Under the pieces are notes generated by a model. That model made no database searches. It saw only the letters and a list, made by a program, of their open reading frames with translations, and was not told the origin of the DNA. This document shows positions 1 through 12,718 of a stretch of 64,000 bases of DNA, piece by piece (positions within the stretch are counted from its first letter, which is position 1; each line of letters begins with the position of its first letter). The DNA is from Fallopia convolvulus (taxonomy: Eukaryota; Streptophyta; Magnoliopsida; Caryophyllales; Polygonaceae): contig OZ024735.1 in NCBI GenBank assembly GCA_964016875.1, positions 14,933,434 to 14,997,433 of the forward strand, read 5' to 3'. A program made the position numbers and the translations under genes.

Positions 1-70
1 ACGGAAAAAACTCGCAAAAGTTCTGGTACGAAAATCATTGAACCATTCAGCCTCAAACCAAGACACTTCT
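1..70 (+). repeat. Partial F monomer at the left edge
   Basis: The window opens inside the A-rich block of an F monomer (CATTGAACC, AAGACACTTCT). The array therefore continues to the left of the window. Confidence 0.85.
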
Positions 71-1006
71 CGAAAATGCCCTAAACGGTTGTACGGTCGA
101 ATGTGTCCTTACAAAATGTTTTTCTTAGGCCCCAACTAGCACATCCAAGCCAAAAAAAGGAAAAAAACTCGCAAAAGTTATGGTACGAAAATCTTTGTAC
201 CATTCAGCCTCAAACAGAGACCCTTCCCGAAAATGCCCTAAATGGTTGTAAGGTCGAATTTGTCTTTACAAAAGGTTTTTCTTAGGCTCATGCTAGTCCA
301 TCCAAGACAAAAAACGGAAAAATTCGCAAAATTTCTGGTACAAAAATCTTCGTACCATTCAACCTCAAACCAAGACCCTTCCCGAAAATGCCCTAAACGG
401 TTGTACGGTCAAATATAGCTTTACAAAAGGTTTTTCTTAAGCCCATGCTTGTCCATCCAAGCAAAAAAACGGAAAAAACTCGCAAAAGTTCTGGTATGAA
501 AATCTTCGTACCATTCAGCCTCAAACCAAGACCCTTCCCGAAAATTCCCTAAACAGTTGTAAGGTCGAATGTGTTTTTACAAAATGTTTTTCTTAGGCCC
601 CAACTAGCACATCCAAGACCAAAAACGGAAAAAACTCGCAAAAGTTCTAGTACGAAAATATTCGTACAATTCAGCCTCAAACAAAGACCCTTCCCGAAAA
701 TGCCCTAAACGGTTGAACGGTCGAATGTCTCTTTACAAAATGTTTTTCTTAGGCCCCAACTAGCACATCCAAGCAAAAAAACTGAAAAAACTCGCAAAAG
801 TTTTGGTACGAAAATCTTCGTACCATTCACCCTCAAACCAAGACCCTTCCCGAAAATGCCCTAAACGGTTGAACGGTCGAATGTGTCTTAACAAAATGTT
901 TTTCTTATGCCCCAACTAGCACATCCAAACCCAAAAACGGAAAAAACTCGCAAAAGTTCTGGTACGAAAATCATAGAACCATTCAGCCTCAAGAACAAAC
1001 ACTTCT

Positions 1007-1162
1007 CGAAAATGCCCTAAACGGTTGTACGGTCGAATGTGTCCTTACAAAATGTTTTTCTTAGGCCCTAACTAGCACTTCCCAGCCCAAAAACGGAAAA
1101 AACTCGCAAAAGTTCTAGTACGAAAATATTCGTACAATTCAGCCTCAAACAAAGACCCTTCC
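1007..1162 (+). repeat. Chimeric monomer X (A front, D back)
   Basis: The first part has the A signature GTACGGTCGAATGTGTCCTT. The second has the D signature GTTCTAGTACG and CAATTCAGCC. The middle carries a rare private stretch, GGCCCTAACTAGCACTTCCC. Further copies are at 4755 and about 7408, with the same middle stretch in the diverged 9-mer near 51955. Confidence 0.8.
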
Positions 1163-1318
1163 CGAAAATGCCCTAAATGGTTGTAAGGTCGAATTTATCT
1201 TTACAAAAGGTTTTTCTTAGGCCCAAGCTAGTCCATCCAAGCCAAAAAACGGAAAAAACTCGCAAAAGTTCTTGTATGAATATCTCCGTACCATTCAGCC
1301 TCAAACCAAGACCCTTCC
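1163..1318 (+). repeat. Chimeric monomer G (B front, C-like back)
   Basis: The front is B-like (AAATGGTTGTAAGG, but TTATCTTTAC), with GCCCAAGCTAGTCC. The back reads GTTCTTGTATGAATATCTCC, a diverged C form with a damaged dyad. It repeats at 2725 and 3349 and in the other copies of the long unit, and a relative occurs at 51277. Confidence 0.78.
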
Positions 1319-2568
1319 CGAAAATGCCCTAAACGGTTGTAAGGTCGAATGTGTTTTTACAAAATGTTTTTCTTAGGCCCCAACTAGCACATCCAAGCCC
1401 AAAAACGGAAAAAACTCGCAAAAGTTCTAGTACGAAAATATTCGTACAATTCAGCCTCAAACAAAGACCCTTCCCGAAAATGCCCTAAACGGTTGAACGG
1501 TCGAATGTGTCTTTACAAAATGTTTTTCTTAGGCCCCAACTAGCACATCCAAGCAAAAAAACTGAAAAAACTCGCAAAAGTTTTGGTACGAAACTCTTCG
1601 TACCATTCACCCTCAAACCAAGACCCTTCCCGAAAATGCCCTAAACGGTTGAACGGTCGAATGTGTCTTAACAAAATGTTTTTCTTAGACCCCAAGTAGC
1701 ACATCCAAACCCAAAAACGGAAAAAACTCGCAAAAGTTCTGGTACGAAAATCATTGAACCATCCAGCCTCAAACCAAGACACTTCTCGAAAATGCCCTAA
1801 ACGGTTGTACGGTCGAATGCATCCTTACAAAATGTTTTTCTTAGGCCCCAACTAGCACATCCAAGCCTAAAAAAAGAAAAAAAACTCGCAAAAGTTATGG
1901 TACGAAAATCTTTGTACCATTTAGCCTCAAACAAAGACCCTTCCCGAAAATGCCCTAAATCGTTGTAAGGTCGAATTTGTCTTTACAAAAGGTTTTTCTT
2001 AGGCCCATGCTAGTCCATCCAAGCCAAAAAACGGAAAAAACTCGCAAAATTTCTGGTACGAAAATCTTCGTACCATTCAACCTCAAACCAAGACCCTTCC
2101 CGAAAATGCCCTAAACGGTTGTACGGTCAAATATAGCTTTACAAAAGGTTTTTCTTAAGCCCATGCTTGTCCATCCAAGCAAAAAAACGGAAAAAACTCG
2201 CAAAAGTTCTGGTATGAAAATCTTCGTACCATTCAGCCTCAAACCATGACCCTTCCCGAAAATGCCCTAAACAGTTTTAAGGTCGAATGTGTTTTTACAA
2301 AATGTTTTTCTTAGGCCCCAACTAGCACATCCAAGCCCAAAAACGGAAAAAACTCGCAAAATTTCTAGTACGAAAATATTCGTACAATTCAGCCTCAAAC
2401 AAAGACCCTTCCCGAAAATGCCCTAAACGGTTGAACGGTCGAATGTGTCTTTACAAAATGTTTTTCTTAGGCCCCAACTAGCACATCCAAGCAAAAAAAC
2501 TGAAAAAACTCGCAAAAGTTTTGGTACGAAACTCTTCGTACCATTCTCCCTCAAACCAAGACCCTTCC

Positions 2569-2724
2569 CGAAAATGCCCTAAACGGTTGAACGGTCGAAT
2601 GTGTCTTAACAAAATGTTTTTCTTAGGCCCCAACTAGCACATCCAAGCCCAAAAACGGAAAAAACTCGCAAAAGTTCTAGTACGAAAATATTCGTACAAT
2701 TCAGCCTCAAACAAAGACCCTTCC
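2569..2724 (+). repeat. Chimeric monomer Y (F front, D back)
   Basis: The F front (GTGTCTTAAC) changes to D (CCAAGCCCAAAAACGG, CTAGTACG, CAATTCAG). It is followed by G D E, making a Y-G-D-E tetramer that is repeated at 3193. This is a local 4-mer period of 624 bp nested in the long unit. Confidence 0.8.
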
Positions 2725-5700
2725 CGAAAATGCCCTAAATGGTTGTAAGGTCGAATTTATCTTTACAAAAGGTTTTTCTTAGGCCCAAGCTAGTCCATCC
2801 AAGCCAAAAAACGGAAAAAACTCGCAAAAGTTCTTGTATGAATATCTCCGTACCATTCAGCCTCAAACCAAGACCCTTCCCGAAAATGCCCTAAACGGTT
2901 GTAAGGTCGAATGTGTTTTTACAAAATGTTTTTCTTAGGCCCCAACTAGCACATCCAAGCCCAAAAAGGGAAAAAACTCGCAAAAGTTCTAGTACGAAAA
3001 TATTCGTACAATTCAGCCTCAAACAAAGACCCTTCCCGAAAATGCCCTAAACGGTTGAACGGTCGAATGTGTCTTTACAAAATGTTTTTCTTAGGCCCCA
3101 ACTAGCACATCCAAGCAAAAAAACTGAAAAAACTCGCAAAAGTTTTGGTACGAAACTCTTCGTACCATTCACCCTCAAACCAAGACCCTTCCCGAAAATG
3201 CCCTAAACGGTTGAACGGTCGAATGTGTCTTAACAAAATGTTTTTCTTAGGCCCCAACTAGCACATCCAAGCCCAAAAACGGAAAAAACTCGCAAAAGTT
3301 CTAGTACGAAAATATTCGTACAATTCAGCCTCAAACAAAGACCCTTCCCGAAAATGCCCTAAATGGTTGTAAGGTCGAATTTATCTTTACAAAAGGTTTT
3401 TCTTAGGCCCAAGCTAGTCCATCCAAGCCAAAAAACGGAAAAAACTCGCAAAAGTTCTTGTATGAATATCTCCGTACCATTCAGCCTCAAACCAAGACCC
3501 TTCCCGAAAATGCCCTAAACGGTTGTAAGGTCGAATGTGTTTTTACAAAATATTTTTCTTAGGCCCCAACTAGCACATCCAAGCCCAAAAACGGAAAAAA
3601 CTCGCAAAAGTTCTAGTACGAAAATATTCGTACAATTCAGCCTCAAACAAAGACCCTTCCCGAAAATGCCCTAAACGGTTGAACGGACGAATGTGTCTTT
3701 ACAAAATGTTTTTCTTAGGCCCCAGCTAGCACATCCAAGCAAAAAAACTGAAAAAACTCGCAAAAGTTTTGGTACGAAACTCTTCGTACCATTCACCCTC
3801 AAACCAAGACCCTTCCCGAAAATGCCCTAAACGGTTGAACGGTCGAATGTGTCTTAACAAAATGTTTTTCTTAGACCCCAAGTAGCACATCCAAACCCAA
3901 AAACGGAAAAAACTCGCAAAAGTTCTGGTACGAAAATCATTGAACCATCCAGCCTCAAACCAAGACACTTCTCGAAAATGCCCTAAACGGTTGTACGGTC
4001 GAATGTATCCTTACAAAATGTTTTTCTTAGGCCCCAACTAGCACATCCAAGCCTAAAAAAAGAAAAAAAACTCGCAAAAGTTATGGTACGAAAATCTTTG
4101 TACCATTTAGCCTCAAACAAAGACCCTTCCCGAAAATGCCCTAAATGGTTGTAAGGTCGAATTTGTCTTTACAAAAGGTTTTTCTTAGGCCCATGCTAGT
4201 CCATCCAAGCCAAAAAAGGGAAAAAACTCGCAAAATTTCTGGTACGAAAATCTTCGTACCATTCAACCTCAAACCAAGACCCTTCCCGAAAATGCCCTAA
4301 ACGGTTGTACGGTCAAATATAGCTTTACAAAAGGTTTTTCTTAAGCCCATGCTTGTCCATCCAAGCAAAAAAACGGAAAAAACTCGCAAAAGTTCTGGTA
4401 TGAAAATCTTCGTACCATTCAGCCTCAAACCATGACCCTTCCCGAAAATGCCCTAAACAGTTGTAAGGTCGAATGTGTTTTTACAAAATGTTTTTCTTAG
4501 GCCCCAACTAGCACATCCAAGCCCAAAAACGGAAAAAACTCGCAAAAGTTCTAGTACGAAAATATTCGTACAATTCAGCCTCAAACAAAGATCCTTCCCG
4601 AAAATGCCCTAAACGGTTGAACGGTCGAATGTGTCTTAACAAAATGTTTTTCTTAGACCCCAAGTAGCACATCCAAACCCAAAAACGGAAAAAACTCGCA
4701 AAAGTTCTGGTACGAAAATCATTGAACCATCCAGCCTCAAGAACAAACACTTCTCGAAAATGCCCTAAACGGTTGTACGGTCGAATGTGTCCTTACAAAA
4801 TGTTTTTCTTAGGCCCTAACTAGCACTTCCCAGCCCAAAAACGGAAAAAACTCGCAAAAGTTCTAGTACGAAAATATTCGTACAATTCAGCCTCAAACAA
4901 AGACCCTTCCCGAAAATGCCCTAAATGGTTGTAAGGTCGAATTTATCTTTACAAAAGGTTTTTCTTAGGCCAAAGCTAGTCCATCCAAGCCAAAAAACAG
5001 AAAAAACTCGCAAAAGTTATGGTACGAAAATCTTTGTACCATTTAGCCTCAAACAAAGACCCTTCCCGAAAATGCCCTAAATGGTTGTAAGGTCGAATTT
5101 GTCTTTACAAAAGGTTTTTCTTAGGCCCATGCTAGTCCATCCAAGCCAAAAAAGGGAAAAAACTCGCAAAATTTCTGGTACGAAAATCTTCGTACCATTC
5201 AACCTCAAACCAAGACCCTTCCCGAAAATGCCCTAAACGGTTGTACGGTCAAATATGTCTTTACAAAAGGTTTTTCTTAATCCCATGCTTGTCCATCCAA
5301 GCAAAAAAACGGAAAAAACTCGCAAAAGTTCTGGTATGAAAATCTTCGTACCATTCAGCCTCAAACCAAGACCCTTCTCGAAAATGCCCTAAACGGTTGT
5401 ACGGTCGAATGTGTCCCTACAAAATGTTTTTCTTAGGCCCCAACTAGCACATCCAAGCCAAAAAAAGGAAAAAAACTCGCAAAAGTTATGGTACGAAAAT
5501 CTTTGTACCATTCAGCCTCAAACAAAGACCCTTCCTGAAAATGCCCTAAATGGTTGTAAGGTCGAATTTGTCTTTACAAAAGGTTTTTCTTAGGCCCATG
5601 CTAGTCCATCCAAGACAAAAAACAGAAAAACTCGCAAAATTTCTGGTACGAAAATCTTCGTACCATTCAACCTCAAACCTAGACCCTTCCCGAAAATGCC

Positions 5701-6159
5701 CTAAACGGTTGTACGGTCAAATATAGCTTTACAAAAGGTTTTTCTTAAGCCCATGCTTGTCCATCCAAGCAAAAAAACGGAAAAAAACTCGCAAAATTTC
5801 TGGTACGAAAATCTTCGTACCATTCAACCTCAAACCAAGACCCTTCCCGAAAATGCCCTAAACAGTTGTACGGTCAAATATAGCTTTACAAAAGGTTTTT
5901 CTTAAGCCCATGCTTGTCCATCCAAGCAAAAAAACGGAAAAAACTCGCAAAAGTTCTGGTATGAAAATCTTCGTACCATTCAGCCTCAAACCAAGACCCT
6001 TCCCGAAAATTCCCTAAACAGTTGTAAGGTCGAATGTGTTTTTACAAAATGTTTTTTTTAGGTCCCAACTAGCACATCCAAGCCCAAAAACGGAAAAAAC
6101 TCGCAATAGTTCTAGTACGAAAATATTCGTACAATTCAGCCTCAAACAAAGACCCTTCC

Positions 6160-6315
6160 CGAAAATGCCCTAAACGGTAGTACGTTTGAATGTGTCTGTA
6201 CAAAATGTTTTTCTTAGGCCCCAACTAGCACAACCAAGCAAAACAATTAAAAAAACTCGCAAAAGTTTTGGTACGAAACTCTTCGTACCATTCACCCTCA
6301 AACCAAGACCCTTCC
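6160..6315 (+). repeat. Divergent monomer E-star
   Basis: An E-type back half is joined to an unusual front: CGGTAGTACGTTTGAATG, GTGTCTGTAC, GCACAACCAAGC and AAAACAATTAAAA. It recurs at 12407-12562 in copy 2. The ACGTTTGAATGTGTCTGTAC run is otherwise seen only in the diverged 9-mer (51587, 52988, 54389). Confidence 0.78.
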
Positions 6316-6471
6316 CGAAAATGCCTTAAACGGTTGAACGGTCGAATGTGTCTTAACAAAATGTTTTTCTTAGACCCCAACTAGCACATCCAAACCCAAA
6401 AACGGAAAAAACTCGCAAAAGTTCTGGTACGAAAATCATTGAACCATTCAGCCTCAAACCAAGACACTTCT

Positions 6472-9400
6472 CGAAAATGCCCTAAACGGTTGTACGGTCG
6501 AATGTGTCCTTACAAAATGTTTTTCTTAGGCCCCAACTAGCACATCCAAGCCAAAAAAAGGAAAAAAACTCGCAAAAGTTATGGTACGAAAATCTTTGTA
6601 CCATTCAGCCTCAAACAGAGACCCTTCCCGAAAATGCCCTAAATGGTTGTAAGGTCGAATTTGTCTTTACAAAAGGTTTTTCTTAGGCTCATGCTAGTCC
6701 ATCCAAGACAAAAAACGGAAAAATTCGCAAAATTTCTGGTACAAAAATCTTCGTACCATTCAACCTCAAACCAAGACCCTTCCCGAAAATGCCCTAAACG
6801 GTTGTACGGTCAAATATAGCTTTACAAAAGGTTTTTCTTAAGCCCATGCTTGTCCATCCAAGCAAAAAAACGGAAAAAACTCGCAAAAGTTCTGGTATGA
6901 AAATCTTCGTACCATTCAGCCTCAAACCAAGACCCTTCCCGAAAATTCCCTAAACAGTTGTAAGGTCGAATGTGTTTTTACAAAATGTTTTTCTTAGGCC
7001 CCAACTAGCACATCCAAGACCAAAAACGGAAAAAACTCGCAAAAGTTCTAGTACGAAAATATTCGTACAATTCAGCCTCAAACAAAGACCCTTCCCGAAA
7101 ATGCCCTAAACGGTTGAACGGTCGAATGTCTCTTTACAAAATGTTTTTCTTAGGCCCCAACTAGCACATCCAAGCAAAAAAACTGAAAAAACTCGCAAAA
7201 GTTTTGGTACGAAAATCTTCGTACCATTCACCCTCAAACCAAGACCCTTCCCGAAAATGCCCTAAACGGTTGAACGGTCGAATGTGTCTTAACAAAATGT
7301 TTTTCTTATGCCCCAACTAGCACATCCAAACCCAAAAACGGAAAAAACTCGCAAAAGTTCTGGTACGAAAATCATAGAACCATTCAGCCTCAAGAACAAA
7401 CACTTCTCGAAAATGCCCTAAACGGTTGTACGGTCGAATGTGTCCTTACAAAATGTTTTTCTTAGGCCCTAACTAGCACTTCCCAGCCCAAAAACGGAAA
7501 AAACTCGCAAAAGTTCTAGTACGAAAATATTCGTACAATTCAGCCTCAAACAAAGACCCTTCCCGAAAATGCCCTAAATGGTTGTAAGGTCGAATTTATC
7601 TTTACAAAAGGTTTTTCTTAGGCCCAAGCTAGTCCATCCAAGCCAAAAAACGGAAAAAACTCGCAAAAGTTCTTGTATGAATATCTCCGTACCATTCAGC
7701 CTCAAACCAAGACCCTTCCCGAAAATGCCCTAAACGGTTGTAAGGTCGAATGTGTTTTTACAAAATGTTTTTCTTAGGCCCCAACTAGCACATCCAAGCC
7801 CAAAAACGGAAAAAACTCGCAAAAGTTCTAGTACGAAAATATTCGTACAATTCAGCCTCAAACAAAGACCCTTCCCGAAAATGCCCTAAACGGTTGAACG
7901 GTCGAATGTGTCTTTACAAAATGTTTTTCTTAGGCCCCAACTAGCACATCCAAGCAAAAAAACTGAAAAAACTCGCAAAAGTTTTGGTACGAAACTCTTC
8001 GTACCATTCACCCTCAAACCAAGACCCTTCCCGAAAATGCCCTAAACGGTTGAACGGTCGAATGTGTCTTAACAAAATGTTTTTCTTAGACCCCAAGTAG
8101 CACATCCAAACCCAAAAACGGAAAAAACTCGCAAAAGTTCTGGTACGAAAATCATTGAACCATCCAGCCTCAAACCAAGACACTTCTCGAAAATGCCCTA
8201 AACGGTTGTACGGTCGAATGCATCCTTACAAAATGTTTTTCTTAGGCCCCAACTAGCACATCCAAGCCTAAAAAAAGAAAAAAAACTCGCAAAAGTTATG
8301 GTACGAAAATCTTTGTACCATTTAGCCTCAAACAAAGACCCTTCCCGAAAATGCCCTAAATCGTTGTAAGGTCGAATTTGTCTTTACAAAAGGTTTTTCT
8401 TAGGCCCATGCTAGTCCATCCAAGCCAAAAAACGGAAAAAACTCGCAAAATTTCTGGTACGAAAATCTTCGTACCATTCAACCTCAAACCAAGACCCTTC
8501 CCGAAAATGCCCTAAACGGTTGTACGGTCAAATATAGCTTTACAAAAGGTTTTTCTTAAGCCCATGCTTGTCCATCCAAGCAAAAAAACGGAAAAAACTC
8601 GCAAAAGTTCTGGTATGAAAATCTTCGTACCATTCAGCCTCAAACCATGACCCTTCCCGAAAATGCCCTAAACAGTTTTAAGGTCGAATGTGTTTTTACA
8701 AAATGTTTTTCTTAGGCCCCAACTAGCACATCCAAGCCCAAAAACGGAAAAAACTCGCAAAATTTCTAGTACGAAAATATTCGTACAATTCAGCCTCAAA
8801 CAAAGACCCTTCCCGAAAATGCCCTAAACGGTTGAACGGTCGAATGTGTCTTTACAAAATGTTTTTCTTAGGCCCCAACTAGCACATCCAAGCAAAAAAA
8901 CTGAAAAAACTCGCAAAAGTTTTGGTACGAAACTCTTCGTACCATTCTCCCTCAAACCAAGACCCTTCCCGAAAATGCCCTAAACGGTTGAACGGTCGAA
9001 TGTGTCTTAACAAAATGTTTTTCTTAGGCCCCAACTAGCACATCCAAGCCCAAAAACGGAAAAAACTCGCAAAAGTTCTAGTACGAAAATATTCGTACAA
9101 TTCAGCCTCAAACAAAGACCCTTCCCGAAAATGCCCTAAATGGTTGTAAGGTCGAATTTATCTTTACAAAAGGTTTTTCTTAGGCCCAAGCTAGTCCATC
9201 CAAGCCAAAAAACGGAAAAAACTCGCAAAAGTTCTTGTATGAATATCTCCGTACCATTCAGCCTCAAACCAAGACCCTTCCCGAAAATGCCCTAAACGGT
9301 TGTAAGGTCGAATGTGTTTTTACAAAATGTTTTTCTTAGGCCCCAACTAGCACATCCAAGCCCAAAAAGGGAAAAAACTCGCAAAAGTTCTAGTACGAAA

Positions 9401-12400
9401 ATATTCGTACAATTCAGCCTCAAACAAAGACCCTTCCCGAAAATGCCCTAAACGGTTGAACGGTCGAATGTGTCTTTACAAAATGTTTTTCTTAGGCCCC
9501 AACTAGCACATCCAAGCAAAAAAACTGAAAAAACTCGCAAAAGTTTTGGTACGAAACTCTTCGTACCATTCACCCTCAAACCAAGACCCTTCCCGAAAAT
9601 GCCCTAAACGGTTGAACGGTCGAATGTGTCTTAACAAAATGTTTTTCTTAGGCCCCAACTAGCACATCCAAGCCCAAAAACGGAAAAAACTCGCAAAAGT
9701 TCTAGTACGAAAATATTCGTACAATTCAGCCTCAAACAAAGACCCTTCCCGAAAATGCCCTAAATGGTTGTAAGGTCGAATTTATCTTTACAAAAGGTTT
9801 TTCTTAGGCCCAAGCTAGTCCATCCAAGCCAAAAAACGGAAAAAACTCGCAAAAGTTCTTGTATGAATATCTCCGTACCATTCAGCCTCAAACCAAGACC
9901 CTTCCCGAAAATGCCCTAAACGGTTGTAAGGTCGAATGTGTTTTTACAAAATATTTTTCTTAGGCCCCAACTAGCACATCCAAGCCCAAAAACGGAAAAA
10001 ACTCGCAAAAGTTCTAGTACGAAAATATTCGTACAATTCAGCCTCAAACAAAGACCCTTCCCGAAAATGCCCTAAACGGTTGAACGGACGAATGTGTCTT
10101 TACAAAATGTTTTTCTTAGGCCCCAGCTAGCACATCCAAGCAAAAAAACTGAAAAAACTCGCAAAAGTTTTGGTACGAAACTCTTCGTACCATTCACCCT
10201 CAAACCAAGACCCTTCCCGAAAATGCCCTAAACGGTTGAACGGTCGAATGTGTCTTAACAAAATGTTTTTCTTAGACCCCAAGTAGCACATCCAAACCCA
10301 AAAACGGAAAAAACTCGCAAAAGTTCTGGTACGAAAATCATTGAACCATCCAGCCTCAAACCAAGACACTTCTCGAAAATGCCCTAAACGGTTGTACGGT
10401 CGAATGTATCCTTACAAAATGTTTTTCTTAGGCCCCAACTAGCACATCCAAGCCTAAAAAAAGAAAAAAAACTCGCAAAAGTTATGGTACGAAAATCTTT
10501 GTACCATTTAGCCTCAAACAAAGACCCTTCCCGAAAATGCCCTAAATGGTTGTAAGGTCGAATTTGTCTTTACAAAAGGTTTTTCTTAGGCCCATGCTAG
10601 TCCATCCAAGCCAAAAAAGGGAAAAAACTCGCAAAATTTCTGGTACGAAAATCTTCGTACCATTCAACCTCAAACCAAGACCCTTCCCGAAAATGCCCTA
10701 AACGGTTGTACGGTCAAATATAGCTTTACAAAAGGTTTTTCTTAAGCCCATGCTTGTCCATCCAAGCAAAAAAACGGAAAAAACTCGCAAAAGTTCTGGT
10801 ATGAAAATCTTCGTACCATTCAGCCTCAAACCATGACCCTTCCCGAAAATGCCCTAAACAGTTGTAAGGTCGAATGTGTTTTTACAAAATGTTTTTCTTA
10901 GGCCCCAACTAGCACATCCAAGCCCAAAAACGGAAAAAACTCGCAAAAGTTCTAGTACGAAAATATTCGTACAATTCAGCCTCAAACAAAGATCCTTCCC
11001 GAAAATGCCCTAAACGGTTGAACGGTCGAATGTGTCTTTACAAAATGTTTTTCTTAGGCCCCAACTAGCACATCCAAGCAAAAAAACTGAAAAAACTCGC
11101 AAAAGTTTTGGTACGAAACTCTTCGTACCATTCACCCTCAAACCAAGACCCTTCCCGAAAATGCCATAAACGGTTGAACGGTCGAATGTGTCTTAACAAA
11201 ATGTTTTTCTTAGACCCCAAGTAGCACATCCAAACCCAAAAACGGAAAAAACTCGCAAAAGTTCTGGTACGAAAATCATTGAACCATCCAGCCTCAAACC
11301 AAGACACTTCTCGAAAATGCCCTAAACGGTTGTACGGTCGAATGTATCCTTACAAAATGTTTTTCTTAGGCCCCAACTAGCACATCCAAGCCAAAAAAAG
11401 GAAAAAAAACTCGCAAAAGTTATGGTACGAAAATCTTTATACCATTCAGCCTCAAACAAAGACCCTTCCCGAAAATCCCCTAAATGGTTGTAAGGTCGAA
11501 TTTGTCTTTACAAAAAGTTTTTCTTAGGCCCATGCTAGTCCATCCAAGCCAAAAAACGGAAAAAACTCGCAAAATTTCTGGTACGAAAATCTTCGTACCA
11601 TTCAACCTCAAACCAAGACCCTTCCCGAAAATGCCCTAAACGGTTGTACGGTCAAATATGTCTTTACAAAAGGTTTTTCTTAATCCCATGCTTGTCCATC
11701 CAAGCAAAAAAACGGAAAAAACTCGCAAAAGTTCTGGTATGAAAATCTTCGTACCATTCAGCCTCAAACCAAGACCCTTCTCGAAAATGCCCTAAACGGT
11801 TGTACGGTCGAATGTGTCCCTACAAAATGTTTTTCTTAGGCTCCAACTAGCACATCCAAGCCAAAAAAAGGAAAAAAACTCGCAAAAGTTATGGTACGAA
11901 AATCTTTGTACCATTCAGCCTCAAACAAAGACCCTTCCTGAAAATGCCCTAAATGGTTGTAAGGTCGAATTTGTCTTTACAAAAGGTTTTTCTTAGGCCC
12001 ATGCTAGTCCATCCAAGACAAAAAACAGAAAAACTCGCAAAATTTCTGGTACGAAAATCTTCGTACCATTCAACCTCAAACCTAGACCCTTCCCGAAAAT
12101 GCCCTAAACGGTTGTACGGTCAAATATAGCTTTACAAAAGGTTTTTCTTAAGCCCATGCTTGTCCATCCAAGCAAAAAAACGGAAAAAAACTCGCAAAAG
12201 TTCTTGTATGAAAATCTTCGTACCATTCAGCCTCAAACCAAGACCCTTCCCGAAAATGCCCTAAACAGTTGTAAGGTCGAATGTGTTTTTACAAAATGTT
12301 TTTTTTAGGTCCCAACTAGCACATCCAAGCCCAAAAACGGAAAAAACTCGCAAAAGTTCTAGTACGAAAATATTCGTACAATTCAGCCTCAAACAAAGAC

Positions 12401-12718
12401 CCTTCCCGAAAATGCCCTAAACGGTAGTACGTTTGAATGTGTCTGTACAAAATGTTTTTCTTAGGCCCCAACTAGCACAACCAAGCAAAACAATTAAAAA
12501 AACTCGCAAAAGTTTTGGTACGAAACTCTTCGTACCATTCACCCTCAAACCAAGACCCTTCCCGAAAATGCCTTAAACGGTTGAACGGTCGAATGTGTCT
12601 TAACAAAATGTTTTTCTTAGACCCCAACTAGCACATCCAAACCCAAAAACGGAAAAAACTCGCAAAAGTTCTGGTACGAAAATCATTGAACCATTCAGCC
12701 TCAAACCAAGACACTTCT
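6472..12718 (+). repeat. 41-mer family, copy 2 (40 monomers, 6247 bp)
   Basis: The first 29 monomers match copy 1 in order and in private variants at an offset of 6401 bp. Afterwards copy 2 reads E F A B C2 A B C D E-star F, where copy 1 reads F X B/A B C2 A B C/B C D E-star F. The net difference is one monomer. The divergence starts near 11030. Confidence 0.85.

Larger units (their letters stand above)
71..6471 (+). repeat. 41-monomer long unit, copy 1 (6401 bp)
   Basis: Monomer order is A B C D E F, X G D E F, A B C D E, Y G D E, Y G D E F, A B C D F, X, B/A, B C2, A B, C/B, C D, E-star, F. X, Y and G are chimeras described separately. The A starting at 6472 restarts the same series, including private variants such as GAATGTCTCTT (E) and CATAGAACC (F). 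One E monomer is missing at 4599 (D directly followed by F). Confidence 0.85.

Noticed and set aside
103..285. Repeated 60-codon frames on the plus strand as small genes
   Set aside because: They start at GTG inside A monomers, end in B, and recur with each A-B pair. No promoter, codon signal or unique sequence is associated.
1540..1782. Repeated 80-codon frames on the minus strand (also 3726, 7941, 10127 and many others) as a gene family
   Set aside because: They span parts of E and F monomers, begin at GTG, follow the satellite period exactly and have no recognisable domain. They are by-products of a monomer length divisible by three.
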